Source: an uncultured bacterium
GTDB lineage: Bacteria > Planctomycetota > UBA8742 > UBA2392
Length of the DNA: 20,442 nt
NCBI GenBank assembly: GCA_938014885.1
Contig: CALLQI010000006.1
Span: 1 to 20,442, forward strand
Direction of reading: 5' to 3'
This document shows, in pieces, positions 1-6,215 of the stretch; position 1 is the stretch's first letter, and every line of letters begins with the position of its first letter. The position numbers and the translations under genes were made by a program. Below the pieces are notes generated by a model that had not been told where the DNA came from, ran no database searches, and was given only the letters and a program-made list of their open reading frames with translations.

Positions 1-358
1 TCGGCAAGCCGCGACACGCGAATCTCCTACCCTTAGCGACAATGGCGCACAGGAATTTGTTCGGGATTCGTGCTTCGTGTTTCGTGCCTCGGGCCAAAGC
101 AGCCCCACAGGCGTGTTAGCAGGCGACAAAATTCTTCAGAATTCCGGCAGAGTCCGGACTGAAAGGGCGGGGACGGGCCACCCCAAAAGCTACATCGCAC
201 AATCACAGCCCGCCGCGTAAGCGCTGGAGGGTCCAGGACAGACACTCGAGCGTGCACACTGGTTCCTCTATCGATGACGCGATGGGCTGTGATCGCGCGA
301 TCGGTATCTCTGGTGACTCAAGCGAGCCACGCGCGGCCGAGTCGGCCACACCACCTGC
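1..358. other. Gene-free left edge downstream of frr
   Basis: I find no protein that I can support here. The only sizeable reading frame, on the minus strand at 33-257, has a composition I do not recognise and no clear ribosome binding site. The stretch contains a short heptad-repeat array (58-92, listed separately), a perfect 12-bp palindrome GATCGCGCGATC at 291-302, and GGCC-GAGTC-GGCC at 335-347. The last could fold weakly just past the frr stop, but it is not followed by a T-run on the frr strand, so I do not call it a terminator. Confidence 0.6.
58..92. repeat. Heptad-repeat array A
   Basis: Five consecutive 7-bp units fit the pattern NGNTTCG, with examples GGATTCG and TGTTTCG; the last unit is more divergent. 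The reverse complement of array C (3186-3234) follows the similar rule RGNWTCG, so I place both in one family. The array is noncoding and lies about 270 bp beyond the frr stop. Confidence 0.6.
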
Positions 359-925
359 TTAAACCTTCATGACGTCGGCGGTTTTCTTTTCGAGGGTGGC
401 TTCGATTTCTTTGTTGAACTTGTCCGTCAGCTTCTGGACTTCTTCCTTCAGGTTGCGGTGGTCGTCTTCGGTCAGCACCACATCCTTGAGCGACGCGTCG
501 CCCTGCTTCAGGGCCTCGTGGCGGGCGTTGCGGATACTCACCTTCGACTTCTCGGCGATGTCCTTGAGCTGTTTGGCGATGCGCTGGCGGTTTTCCTGCG
601 TCATGGGCGGGATGCGGCAGATGATCATTTTGCCGTCGTCGCTCGGGTTCAGGCCGATGTTGGCTTCCTGGATCGCGCGGGCGATGTTCTTCACCTGGCT
701 GGCGTCGAAGGGCTTGATCGTGATCGTGCTCGCGTCCGGCGTGGTCACCTGTGCCGCCTGCTTCAGCGGAGTTGGCGCGCCGTAGTAATCGAACTTGATG
801 CCGTCCACCATGGCGGGGTTCGCGCGGCCGGCGCTGATGCCCACAAACTCATGCTTCAGGTGCGTGACGACTTTCTCCATCGCCTCTTCGCATTCCATCA
901 CGATCGTGTCGTAGTCCTTGGACAT
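359..925 (-). CDS. frr: Ribosome recycling factor
   Basis: This 188-residue protein has the usual length of ribosome recycling factor (about 185), which with EF-G splits the post-termination ribosome in the cytoplasm. The sequence shows the family hallmarks: AGRANPAMVDGI near residues 32-43 leading into domain II, IKPFD near 70, EANIGLNPSDDG near 88-99, RIPPMT followed by ENRQ near 104-113, and a long C-terminal helix of domain I starting around NARHEALK. The start at 925 is fixed by an AGGAG at about 931-935, a few bases upstream. It lies 102 bp downstream of pyrH on the same strand, the classic pyrH-frr order, and the two are probably co-transcribed. A CTATAAC motif in the gap could give an extra promoter. 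Nothing looks damaged. Identification is secure. Confidence 0.97.
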   Translation of the reverse strand: MSKDYDTIVMECEEAMEKVVTHLKHEFVGISAGRANPAMVDGIKFDYYGAPTPLKQAAQVTTPDASTITIKPFDASQVKNIARAIQEANIGLNPSDDGKMIICRIPPMTQENRQRIAKQLKDIAEKSKVSIRNARHEALKQGDASLKDVVLTEDDHRNLKEEVQKLTDKFNKEIEATLEKKTADVMKV

Positions 926-1027
926 GGCTTCTCCTAAGCATGGTCAGCAGCAGGTTTCGGCACGGTTATAGGTTCAGACCCAAAAGGGTAAACCGGGCTA
1001 ACGCCGTTTGCTCGCCGCAGTTGCGGG

Positions 1028-1747
1028 TTAGCTTTCGATCAGGGTGCCGACTTCTTTGCCGCGGATGGCGGCTTCGATGCTGCCGGGCTCGTTCATGTCG
1101 GTGACCAGCACGGGCATCTTGTGCTCGCGGCAGAGCGCGATTGCGGTCTGGTCCATGAAGCGCAGATTCTTCTCGAGCGCTTCCTGGTAGGTCAGCTTGT
1201 GCAGGCGCTTGGCGTCTTTGAACTTGTTCGGGTCTTTGTCGTAGACGCCGTCGACTTTGGTGGCCTTGATAATCACGTCGCAGCCGATCTCCACGGCGCG
1301 CTGCGCGGCCGCGGTGTCGGTCGTGAAGTGCGGGTTGCCGGTGCCGGCGGCGATAATCACCACTCGGCCCTTTTGCATGTGGCGCACGGCGCGGCGGCGC
1401 ACCCAGCGCTCGGCCACGGCGGGGACCTCAAGGCTGCTGAGCACGCGGGTTTCGAGGCCGATGCTTTCGCAGGTGTCCTGCAGGGCAATCGCGTTCAGTA
1501 CGGTAGCGAGCATGCCCATGTAGTCGGCGCTGGCTTTGCCGATGCTGCTGATCTTGAGCTGCGCGCCGCGCACGAAGTTGCCGCCGCCGACCACGACCGC
1601 GAGTTCGACGGGGATCTTGAGCAATTCGCTGATCACGCGGGCCACGGCAAGCAGTCGATCGCCGCTGACGCCCGAGCCGCCTTCGTCGCAGAATGCTTCG
1701 CCGGACAGTTTCAGCAGCGGGCGCTTGTACTTGTTGGGTGATGGCAT
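1028..1747 (-). CDS. pyrH: UMP kinase
   Basis: This 239-residue protein is the bacterial hexameric UMP kinase of the amino-acid kinase fold, which phosphorylates UMP to UDP with ATP in pyrimidine synthesis. Visible motifs are KLSGEAF near residue 13 (the phosphate-binding Lys region), VVVGGGNFVRG near 51-61, DYMGMLATVLNAIALQD in the middle, GTGNPHFTTDTAA (nucleotide and UMP contacts), KATKVDGVYDKDP and MDQTAIALC near the C-terminus. The length matches the family. The start at 1747 fits the alignment of the N-terminal KYKRPLLKLSGEA strand; the Shine-Dalgarno is weak. In many bacteria tsf precedes pyrH, but here the upstream gene is divergent citrate synthase, so pyrH must begin its own transcript. 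frr follows on the same strand. Confidence 0.97.
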   Translation of the reverse strand: MPSPNKYKRPLLKLSGEAFCDEGGSGVSGDRLLAVARVISELLKIPVELAVVVGGGNFVRGAQLKISSIGKASADYMGMLATVLNAIALQDTCESIGLETRVLSSLEVPAVAERWVRRRAVRHMQKGRVVIIAAGTGNPHFTTDTAAAQRAVEIGCDVIIKATKVDGVYDKDPNKFKDAKRLHKLTYQEALEKNLRFMDQTAIALCREHKMPVLVTDMNEPGSIEAAIRGKEVGTLIES

Positions 1748-1835
1748 GCTTCGCTTGTATCGCCCCCGGCAAGGCCTTACAAGCGGGTTTACAGTTCGTG
1801 GACAAGGCCGGTCCGGCAGCCCGCCGGCCGGTGTA

Positions 1836-1883
1836 TTGACGCCCTTTCGGGCTGCTTGCAGGGTAGTGGTGCGGCGTTAGAAT
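1836..1883 (+). promoter_or_regulatory. Possible promoter region of citrate synthase
   Basis: The 192-bp divergent gap between pyrH and citrate synthase must carry promoters for both. On the plus strand the best candidates are TTGACG at 1836-1841, which lacks a convincing -10 at standard spacing, and TAGAAT at 1878-1883 with a poor -35 (TTGCAG) 16 bp upstream. A small GCCC-TTTC-GGGC hairpin (1841-1852) overlaps. On the minus strand a TTGTCC/TGTAAG pair could serve pyrH. All of these are weak matches judged by eye. Confidence 0.25.
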
Positions 1884-1939
1884 TCCGCGCCGCTGGGCAC
1901 GGCGGACGTTCACCAGGACAACGGAAGCAGGGGTCAGAC

Positions 1940-3076
1940 ATGGCAGAAGGATCAACCGTCGCCTACGGATTGCTGGGCGTCACCGTCGATGATACGCGCA
2001 TCTGCAAGATCATCGGCGACCAGGGCAAGCTGTACTACTACGGCTACAACATTCTCGACCTGGCCGAGAAGTGCAGCTACGAAGAAATCGTGCACCTGCT
2101 GCTGCGCGGCCGCCTGCCCAACAAGACCGAACTGGCGCAGCTCACCAAGGACCTGATTGCGGCGCGCGGCCTGCCCTACGGCGTACGCGACGTGATCAAG
2201 AGCGCGCCCAAAACCAGCATCCCGATGGACATGCTGCGCACTGCGGCCAGCACGCTGGCGCTGACGGACCCGAACCCGAACGACGACACCGAAGAGGGCC
2301 GCTACCGCAAGGCGATCCGGCTGGTGGCGCAGTTCCCTGAAATCGTGGCGATGGACTATCGCCTGCGCCGCGGCGAAGAGCCGGTGGCCCCCAGCAAGAC
2401 ACTCGGCCACGCGGCGAATTTCCTGTACATGCTGCACGGCGAAGAGCCCGGGGCCGACGCCGCCCGCACCATGGACGTTTCGCTGGTGCTGCACGCTGAG
2501 CACGACTTCAACGCCAGCACGTTTACGGCGCGCGTGATTGCGGCAACGCTGAGCGACATGTACTCGGCCGTGACCGGTGCGGTGGGCGCGCTGAAGGGCC
2601 CGCTGCACGGCGGCGCCAACGAAGGCGTGATCAAGACGCTGCTCGAGATCGGCGAGCCCGCGCGCATCAAGCCGTGGCTGGAAGAGAAGATGAAGGACAA
2701 GAACTTCCGGCTGATGGGCTTTGGCCACCGCGTGTACAAGACGCTGGACCCGCGCGCGATTGTGCTGAAGAAGTACAGCGAAAAGACCGGGCGTGAACGC
2801 GGCACCACCAAGTGGTTCGAGATGTCAGACCAGATCGAACAGATGATGAAGTCGCGCGAAAAGCCGCTGTACCCGAACGTCGATTTCTACAGCGCCAGCA
2901 CCTACTTCATGATGGGCCTGCCGCCGGAAATCTACACGCCGATCTTCGCGGTCAGCCGCGTGGTGGGCTGGTGCGCCCACGTGATCGAGCAGCAGCAGCA
3001 CAACAAGCTGATCCGCCCGGCCGCCAACTACATCGGCGAAATCGACCGCGCCTTCCCGCCCATCGAAAGCCGGTAG
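1940..3076 (+). CDS. gltA: Citrate synthase (2-methylcitrate synthase possible)
   Basis: This 378-residue protein condenses acetyl-CoA with oxaloacetate to give citrate, the entry step of the TCA cycle. Its size matches the short dimeric citrate synthases rather than the roughly 430-residue allosteric type. The catalytic triad is visible: His223 in LHGGANE, His263 in GFGHRVYK and Asp315 in PNVDFYSA. The N-terminal YYYGYNILDLAEKCSYEEI region is the expected opening of the fold. I chose ATG at 1940 over the reading-frame start at 1856 because family alignment begins at GLLGVTVDDTRI and a GGGG stretch lies just upstream. It is a single gene, diverging from pyrH and ended by a strong hairpin at 3135. 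2-Methylcitrate synthases share this architecture and cannot be excluded; no prp genes lie nearby. Confidence 0.9.
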   Translation: MAEGSTVAYGLLGVTVDDTRICKIIGDQGKLYYYGYNILDLAEKCSYEEIVHLLLRGRLPNKTELAQLTKDLIAARGLPYGVRDVIKSAPKTSIPMDMLRTAASTLALTDPNPNDDTEEGRYRKAIRLVAQFPEIVAMDYRLRRGEEPVAPSKTLGHAANFLYMLHGEEPGADAARTMDVSLVLHAEHDFNASTFTARVIAATLSDMYSAVTGAVGALKGPLHGGANEGVIKTLLEIGEPARIKPWLEEKMKDKNFRLMGFGHRVYKTLDPRAIVLKKYSEKTGRERGTTKWFEMSDQIEQMMKSREKPLYPNVDFYSASTYFMMGLPPEIYTPIFAVSRVVGWCAHVIEQQQHNKLIRPAANYIGEIDRAFPPIESR

Positions 3077-3091
3077 GTCAGGCGGGAAGGC

Positions 3092-3119
3092 AGGTTGTAG
3101 GGGTTAGGTTGCAGGTTGT
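3092..3119. repeat. Heptad-repeat array B (G-rich)
   Basis: Four 7-bp units AGGTTGY (one degraded to AGGGGTT) start 16 bp after the citrate synthase stop. The GG pairs recur every 7 bp, so a two-tetrad G-quadruplex is conceivable. The 13-mer AGGTTGCAGGTTG at 3106-3118 recurs exactly, inverted, in array D. Confidence 0.65.
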
Positions 3120-3134
3120 GGGTGAGAAAGCTTT

Positions 3135-3161
3135 GCAGGCCGGCACTTGTTGCCGGCCTGC
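3135..3161. terminator. Perfect 11-bp hairpin, probable bidirectional terminator
   Basis: GCAGGCCGGCA (3135-3145) and TGCCGGCCTGC (3151-3161) pair perfectly around a 5-base loop. The hairpin lies between two convergent genes: citrate synthase ends at 3076 and the minus-strand MmcQ-like gene ends at 3233. The downstream tract is only moderately T-rich on either strand (CTTATTC on plus; AAAGCTTTCTC on minus), so efficiency is uncertain, but position and stem strongly suggest termination of both transcripts. Confidence 0.75.
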
Positions 3162-3185
3162 CTTATTCAGGGCTCGCATCGGCAC

Positions 3186-3234
3186 GATTCCCGAACCCCG
3201 ATGCTCGATCCTCGATCCCCGAACCTCGAACCCT
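3186..3234. repeat. Heptad-repeat array C
   Basis: Seven uninterrupted 7-bp units follow the rule GAWNCYY, for example GATCCTC and GAACCTC. The last unit runs into the stop codon of the minus-strand gene ending at 3233. Read on the minus strand the rule is RGNWTCG, like array A. It shares GATGCTCG with array D. Confidence 0.7.
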
Positions 3235-3604
3235 ACAGCTTCTTCACCAGCGTCTTCGGGGCCACTGCTCGATAGCTTTCGTCGATCCAGCGTTTCAGCA
3301 GCTCGCCGTCGATCTTGTCTTTGTCGGTAAAGCGCGCCGTGACCCAGCCCTTTGTGCCAAGGCCGTAGCCCGTCATCTCGCACTGCGGCATCTCCAGCGC
3401 GTCCATGCCGCTTTCCGGCAGCTTTACCGTGATGCTCAGGCTTTTGTTGCCGCTGTTGTCGAGGAACACGAAGATCTTCTTGCGCACCTTCACTACCCGG
3501 TGCTCCCAGGGGAAATCTTCGACTGTCTCAGGATACGCCAGAGCAAACTTGCGCAGTGCGGCCGCAAGTTTGCTGATGCCCGGTTTGACGGCTGCCTTGG
3601 CCAT
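3233..3604 (-). CDS. MmcQ/YjbR-family protein
   Basis: This 123-residue cytoplasmic protein resembles the MmcQ/YjbR family, small proteins with a CyaY-like fold that are annotated as DNA-binding but have no firmly known cellular role. Family marks are the N-terminal helix ending in ALAYPETVEDFPW, then VVKVRKKIFVFLDN, a middle strand SLSITVKLP, GWVTARFTD near residue 87, and a C-terminal helix with LLKRWIDESYRAVAPK. The length is typical. The start at 3604 has a good Shine-Dalgarno (AGAGGGG) that sits right against the stop of the upstream Hcp-like gene, 11 bp away, so the two are almost certainly translated from one mRNA. The stop codon abuts heptad array C. The family call is fairly sure; the function is unknown. 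Confidence 0.85.
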   Translation of the reverse strand: MAKAAVKPGISKLAAALRKFALAYPETVEDFPWEHRVVKVRKKIFVFLDNSGNKSLSITVKLPESGMDALEMPQCEMTGYGLGTKGWVTARFTDKDKIDGELLKRWIDESYRAVAPKTLVKKL

Positions 3605-3615
3605 GCGGCCCCTCT

Positions 3616-4095
3616 TTACGGTGTGGGCGCCGGGGCAACCAGTTCCGCGCCGCCCTTGCGCTCGCCTTCGATCACCGATGACTTCAGCTTCTCGTAGCGC
3701 AGCGAAAGCGTCTCCTGCATCCCGGTGCCGGGGCCTGTGCCGTGAGGCGAGCCGCCGGGCGAGATGTTGGCGATGCTGGCGTTCACCAGCTCAAAGGTCA
3801 TGCGCGACACTTCCACGCCGTCCTTTTCGGTGATCATTTCGATCACCACCTTGGGCAGCACCTCGCCGCTGTGGCACAGCCGCATCAGGATCGGTGTGGC
3901 CGCGTCGCTTTCGCGCATCACGCTTACGTCGCTCATGTGCACGTTGCGCGGCTGGCCCGAATTGGGCTGGTCCGAGTAAAGGCCCATGTGGAATGACTGC
4001 AGCTCAAACTTGCCGGGGTGCGCGTCGGCCGGCCGCAGGTGGCGGTCGAAGTCAACGATGCGCATGGTCCAGGTCTTCTTGAATTCGTCGGTCAT
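3616..4095 (-). CDS. Hcp-like protein (type VI secretion tube family), orphan
   Basis: This 159-residue protein resembles Hcp, the ring-forming beta-barrel that builds the inner tube of type VI secretion systems and also carries effectors. Features seen: FELQSFHMG at about 30-38 (the family has a SFSHGVS-like strand here), MSDVSVMRESDAATPIL around 54-70, then VVIEMITEKDGVEVSRMTFEL, a strand ASIANISPGG around 107-116, and ETLSLRYEKLKSSV near the end. This order and the length are typical of Hcp. No sheath, baseplate, VgrG or ClpV gene is nearby; its neighbours are smpB and the MmcQ-like gene, with which it seems to form an operon. A GGAG lies just before the ATG. It could serve a distant T6SS or a contractile tail-like structure, or be a repurposed Hcp fold; the sequence alone does not decide. 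Confidence 0.75.
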   Translation of the reverse strand: MTDEFKKTWTMRIVDFDRHLRPADAHPGKFELQSFHMGLYSDQPNSGQPRNVHMSDVSVMRESDAATPILMRLCHSGEVLPKVVIEMITEKDGVEVSRMTFELVNASIANISPGGSPHGTGPGTGMQETLSLRYEKLKSSVIEGERKGGAELVAPAPTP

Positions 4096-4133
4096 TTGGG
4101 GCTCCGCAGGTTTGGGACAGTGAGCGACTGTCT

Positions 4134-4619
4134 TCAGTTCCGTACGCGCCGGGCGATGTCACGTTGCGCTTGCTTGGCCTTCAGTGTTTCGCGTTTGTCG
4201 TGCAGCTTCTTTCCTTTACATACGCCGATTTCGACCTTGGCGTAGCCGTTCTTGAAGTACACCGACAACGCCACCAGCGTGCGGCCCTGTTCCAGCATTT
4301 GCTGCCGCAGCTTCAGCAATTCGCGCTTGTTCAGCAGCAGCGCGCGCTTGCGATTGGGGTCGTGCACGTTGATCTGGTTGCCGCCGTTCCATTCGGGGAT
4401 CTGAAGGTTCATCAACCAGGCCACGTTGCGCTTCTTGTCGATCATGGCGTAGGCATCGCTGATCACGCAGTGCCCGGCGCGCAGCGACTTGACCTCGGTG
4501 CCGATCAGCTTCAAGCCGCACTCGTACTTGTCGAGCACGTGAAAGTCATGAAAGGCACGGCGGTTCGTCGCAATCACCTTGCGCGGGTCTTCGGCTTTCT
4601 GATTTGCGGCCTTTGCCAT
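4134..4619 (-). CDS. smpB: SsrA (tmRNA)-binding protein SmpB
   Basis: This 161-residue protein binds tmRNA and delivers it to stalled ribosomes in trans-translation. The family signatures are clear: NRRAFHDFHVLDKYECGL near the N-terminus, LIGTEVKSLRAGHC, then IPEWNGGNQ, DPNRKRALLLNKREL, and the lysine-rich C-terminal tail from GVCKGKKLHDKRETLKAK into RDIARRV, which enters the ribosome's mRNA channel. I use ATG at 4619; an in-frame GTG at 4625 two codons upstream is equally possible and would give 163 residues. No obvious strong ribosome site separates the two. The Hcp-like gene starts 38 bp downstream. The tmRNA gene itself (ssrA) is not in the window. Confidence 0.96.
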   Translation of the reverse strand: MAKAANQKAEDPRKVIATNRRAFHDFHVLDKYECGLKLIGTEVKSLRAGHCVISDAYAMIDKKRNVAWLMNLQIPEWNGGNQINVHDPNRKRALLLNKRELLKLRQQMLEQGRTLVALSVYFKNGYAKVEIGVCKGKKLHDKRETLKAKQAQRDIARRVRN

Positions 4620-4687
4620 GTTCACTCAACGATCAGAGCCTGCGTTGCGCTTCAAGGTTCGGTGAATTCCGCCCCGGCCGCAAGGGT

Positions 4688-5593
4688 TCAGTTCGCTTCG
4701 GCGGCCACGGCGCGGGCAATGGCATCGCGGACGCTCATCGGCTTGATGACAAAGGCCTGCTCGGCGCCGGGCTGGCGGATCACCATGGCGTTGCGCAGAC
4801 CCTCAATCAGGTGGCGACCGACACCAAACTTCGCGGGCGTCACCAGCGCCAGCCACAGGCTGGACAGGTAGGGCGTCAGCACCGGCACCGAGATCAGCCA
4901 GCGGCGCAGGCCGCGCTGGCGGGCATACTCGCGGATCAGGTCGCCGTATGAGACTACGTCGGCGCTGCCGATTTCGATGGTGCGGTCGCCCGGCGGCAGG
5001 TCCAGCGCCGCCATCAAGTAGGCAAGGACGTCATCCAGTGCAATCGGCTGCGTGGGCGTGGAAAGCCAGCGCGGGCAGATCATCACCGGCAGACGGTTGG
5101 TCAACGAGCGAATCAGCTCATACGAGGTGCTGCCGTTGCCGATCACGATGCTGGCGCGAAGTTCAATCACTTCCACGCCGGTCTCACGCAGGACGCGGCC
5201 GGTTTCATGGCGGCTGCGGATGTGCGGCGACAGCTTCGGGTCGGCCTCATCGCCAAGGGCACCCAGGTAAACGATGCGCTTCACGCCCGCGGCTTTGGCG
5301 GCAGTGGCGAAATTGCGCGCGGCGGTACGGTCGGCGTCTTCGAAGTGACCGCCCGCCGACATCATGTGGATCAGGTAGAAGGCGGTATGAACGCCTGCCA
5401 GCGCCGGGGCCAGCGTGGCCGCATCCATGACATCGCCGCGCGCGACTTCGCAACCGGCCTGGCGAAGCTTGTCAGGGTCTCGGGCAAGACAGCGCACGGG
5501 GCCACGCGCCATCAGCAGCGGCAAAAGCCGCCGCCCGATGAAACCCGTGGCGCCGGTCAAGAGCACCAATGGATGATCGCCCGCTTCCGCCAT
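4688..5593 (-). CDS. NAD(P)-binding atypical SDR / NmrA-like protein
   Basis: This 301-residue protein has an N-terminal Rossmann fold with the dinucleotide motif TGATGFIGRRLL near residues 14-25 and a second strand ending RCLARDP, which suggests an NAD(P) site of the atypical extended SDR type (NmrA, YbjT or NDUFA9-like). The stretch VKRIVYLGALGDE and the following SRHETGRVLRETGVEVIELRA match the family's central region, with no clear YxxxK catalytic pair, as is usual for this group. The C-terminal third is less conserved and includes a hydrophobic stretch LSSLWLALVTPAKFG that might touch a membrane. The substrate is unknown. It lies 39 bp after the toxin gene and 62 bp before smpB on the same strand, so it may belong to a long transcript. 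Confidence 0.85.
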   Translation of the reverse strand: MAEAGDHPLVLLTGATGFIGRRLLPLLMARGPVRCLARDPDKLRQAGCEVARGDVMDAATLAPALAGVHTAFYLIHMMSAGGHFEDADRTAARNFATAAKAAGVKRIVYLGALGDEADPKLSPHIRSRHETGRVLRETGVEVIELRASIVIGNGSTSYELIRSLTNRLPVMICPRWLSTPTQPIALDDVLAYLMAALDLPPGDRTIEIGSADVVSYGDLIREYARQRGLRRWLISVPVLTPYLSSLWLALVTPAKFGVGRHLIEGLRNAMVIRQPGAEQAFVIKPMSVRDAIARAVAAEAN

Positions 5594-5632
5594 GTGAAGT
5601 CACAACGCCGGACTGGTGTCGCACAGTTCCGG

Positions 5633-5938
5633 TTACTCGTCAGTTGTTTGCCCGGACCACGCGTCAGGGTGCGATGCCCCGTGCAGAATGGCGATCACGG
5701 GACTCGGGTCGAACCCCGGCAGATCGTAAATCTTGTACGGGAATTGCTTTGTCAGGACCCAACGGACTCCGGCAACAATCTCAGGGAATGCTTCAGGATG
5801 CTCGCGAATCAGGCGCAGTGCCTCGCGTAACCGGTCGCGAAACTCAAGCCCGAGTCCCCGGCGCTGCCTTTCATAGAACTTGCCGGCCTGGCGCACCTCA
5901 GCCTGTGCGCGCGCCTCAATGACCACGCGGCGCTTCAC
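5633..5938 (-). CDS. ParE/RelE-superfamily toxin
   Basis: This 101-residue protein looks like a ParE-type member of the RelE/ParE toxin superfamily. It begins with VVIEARAQAEVRQAGKFYE, the usual first strand and helix, continues with RFRxRLREAL-like residues (EFRDRLREALRLI), HPEAFPEI, then strands around RWVLTKQFPYKIYDL and VIAILHGASHPDAW, where family members have a VLAVLHxxRxP motif. ParE toxins poison gyrase, while RelE toxins cut mRNA on the ribosome; sequence alone does not say which applies here. The start is GTG at 5938, overlapping the antitoxin stop as GTGA, so translation is coupled. The arrangement antitoxin then toxin is standard. Confidence 0.87.
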   Translation of the reverse strand: MKRRVVIEARAQAEVRQAGKFYERQRRGLGLEFRDRLREALRLIREHPEAFPEIVAGVRWVLTKQFPYKIYDLPGFDPSPVIAILHGASHPDAWSGQTTDE

Positions 5939-6159
5939 TCGTCGTTACCCAGCGAGTCCAGAAACTCGTCAGCATCCATGCCAGTGCCCGGGTTGGCCAG
6001 GTACTGGGCCAGCCGTTCGCGCACGACTTCCAGATGCCACTGCGGAATCACCTGCTGGCCTTGCTCCGGCGTGATGCTCTCCCAAACCAGATCAAGCAGC
6101 CGAAGTCGATCGGCAAGGCTGAGCTTTCGAAGGTCCTGTACTGTCAGGGCATCCGGCAT
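5935..6159 (-). CDS. Antitoxin, putative addiction-module component (CHP02574 type)
   Basis: This 74-residue acidic protein matches the pattern of the CHP02574 addiction-module family, which typically precedes a ParE/RelE-like toxin. The visible core is LSLADRLRLLDLVWESI followed by a PQWHLEVVRERLAQY helix. The C-terminus has GTGMDADEFLDSL. Family members usually have ExxxxLxxRxxxYxxNP(E/D), and here RERLAQYLANPGTG fits well. The start at 6159 is preceded by GGGAG at good spacing. Its stop overlaps the GTG start of the toxin. Antitoxins of such modules normally neutralise the toxin and co-repress the operon; no clear operator dyad was seen in the 56-bp gap upstream. Confidence 0.87.
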   Translation of the reverse strand: MPDALTVQDLRKLSLADRLRLLDLVWESITPEQGQQVIPQWHLEVVRERLAQYLANPGTGMDADEFLDSLGNDE

Positions 6160-6215
6160 GATTCACTCCCGGCACCAGTGTATCACCGGCCTCAAGGTCA
6201 TACCGCGCCAAACAC

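Noticed and set aside
33..257. Minus-strand 74-residue reading frame
   Set aside because: No recognisable family, Shine-Dalgarno or neighbour context, and it covers heptad array A. Probably chance in high-GC DNA.
291..302. Palindrome GATCGCGCGATC as an operator or attachment site
   Set aside because: A single copy far from any start codon. Such palindromes occur by chance in GC-rich DNA.
1856..1939. Longer citrate synthase start
   Set aside because: The extra 28 residues do not look like part of the fold and run across the promoter region. ATG 1940 fits the family N-terminus.
3092..3119. Telomere-like repeat (plant-type TTTAGGG heptamer)
   Set aside because: Similar period and G content only. 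It is internal, short and degenerate, and other arrays in the same window deviate from that sequence, so a replicon end is not supported.
3092..3234. CRISPR array
   Set aside because: The 7-bp units are contiguous with no spacers of constant length, and no cas genes are present.
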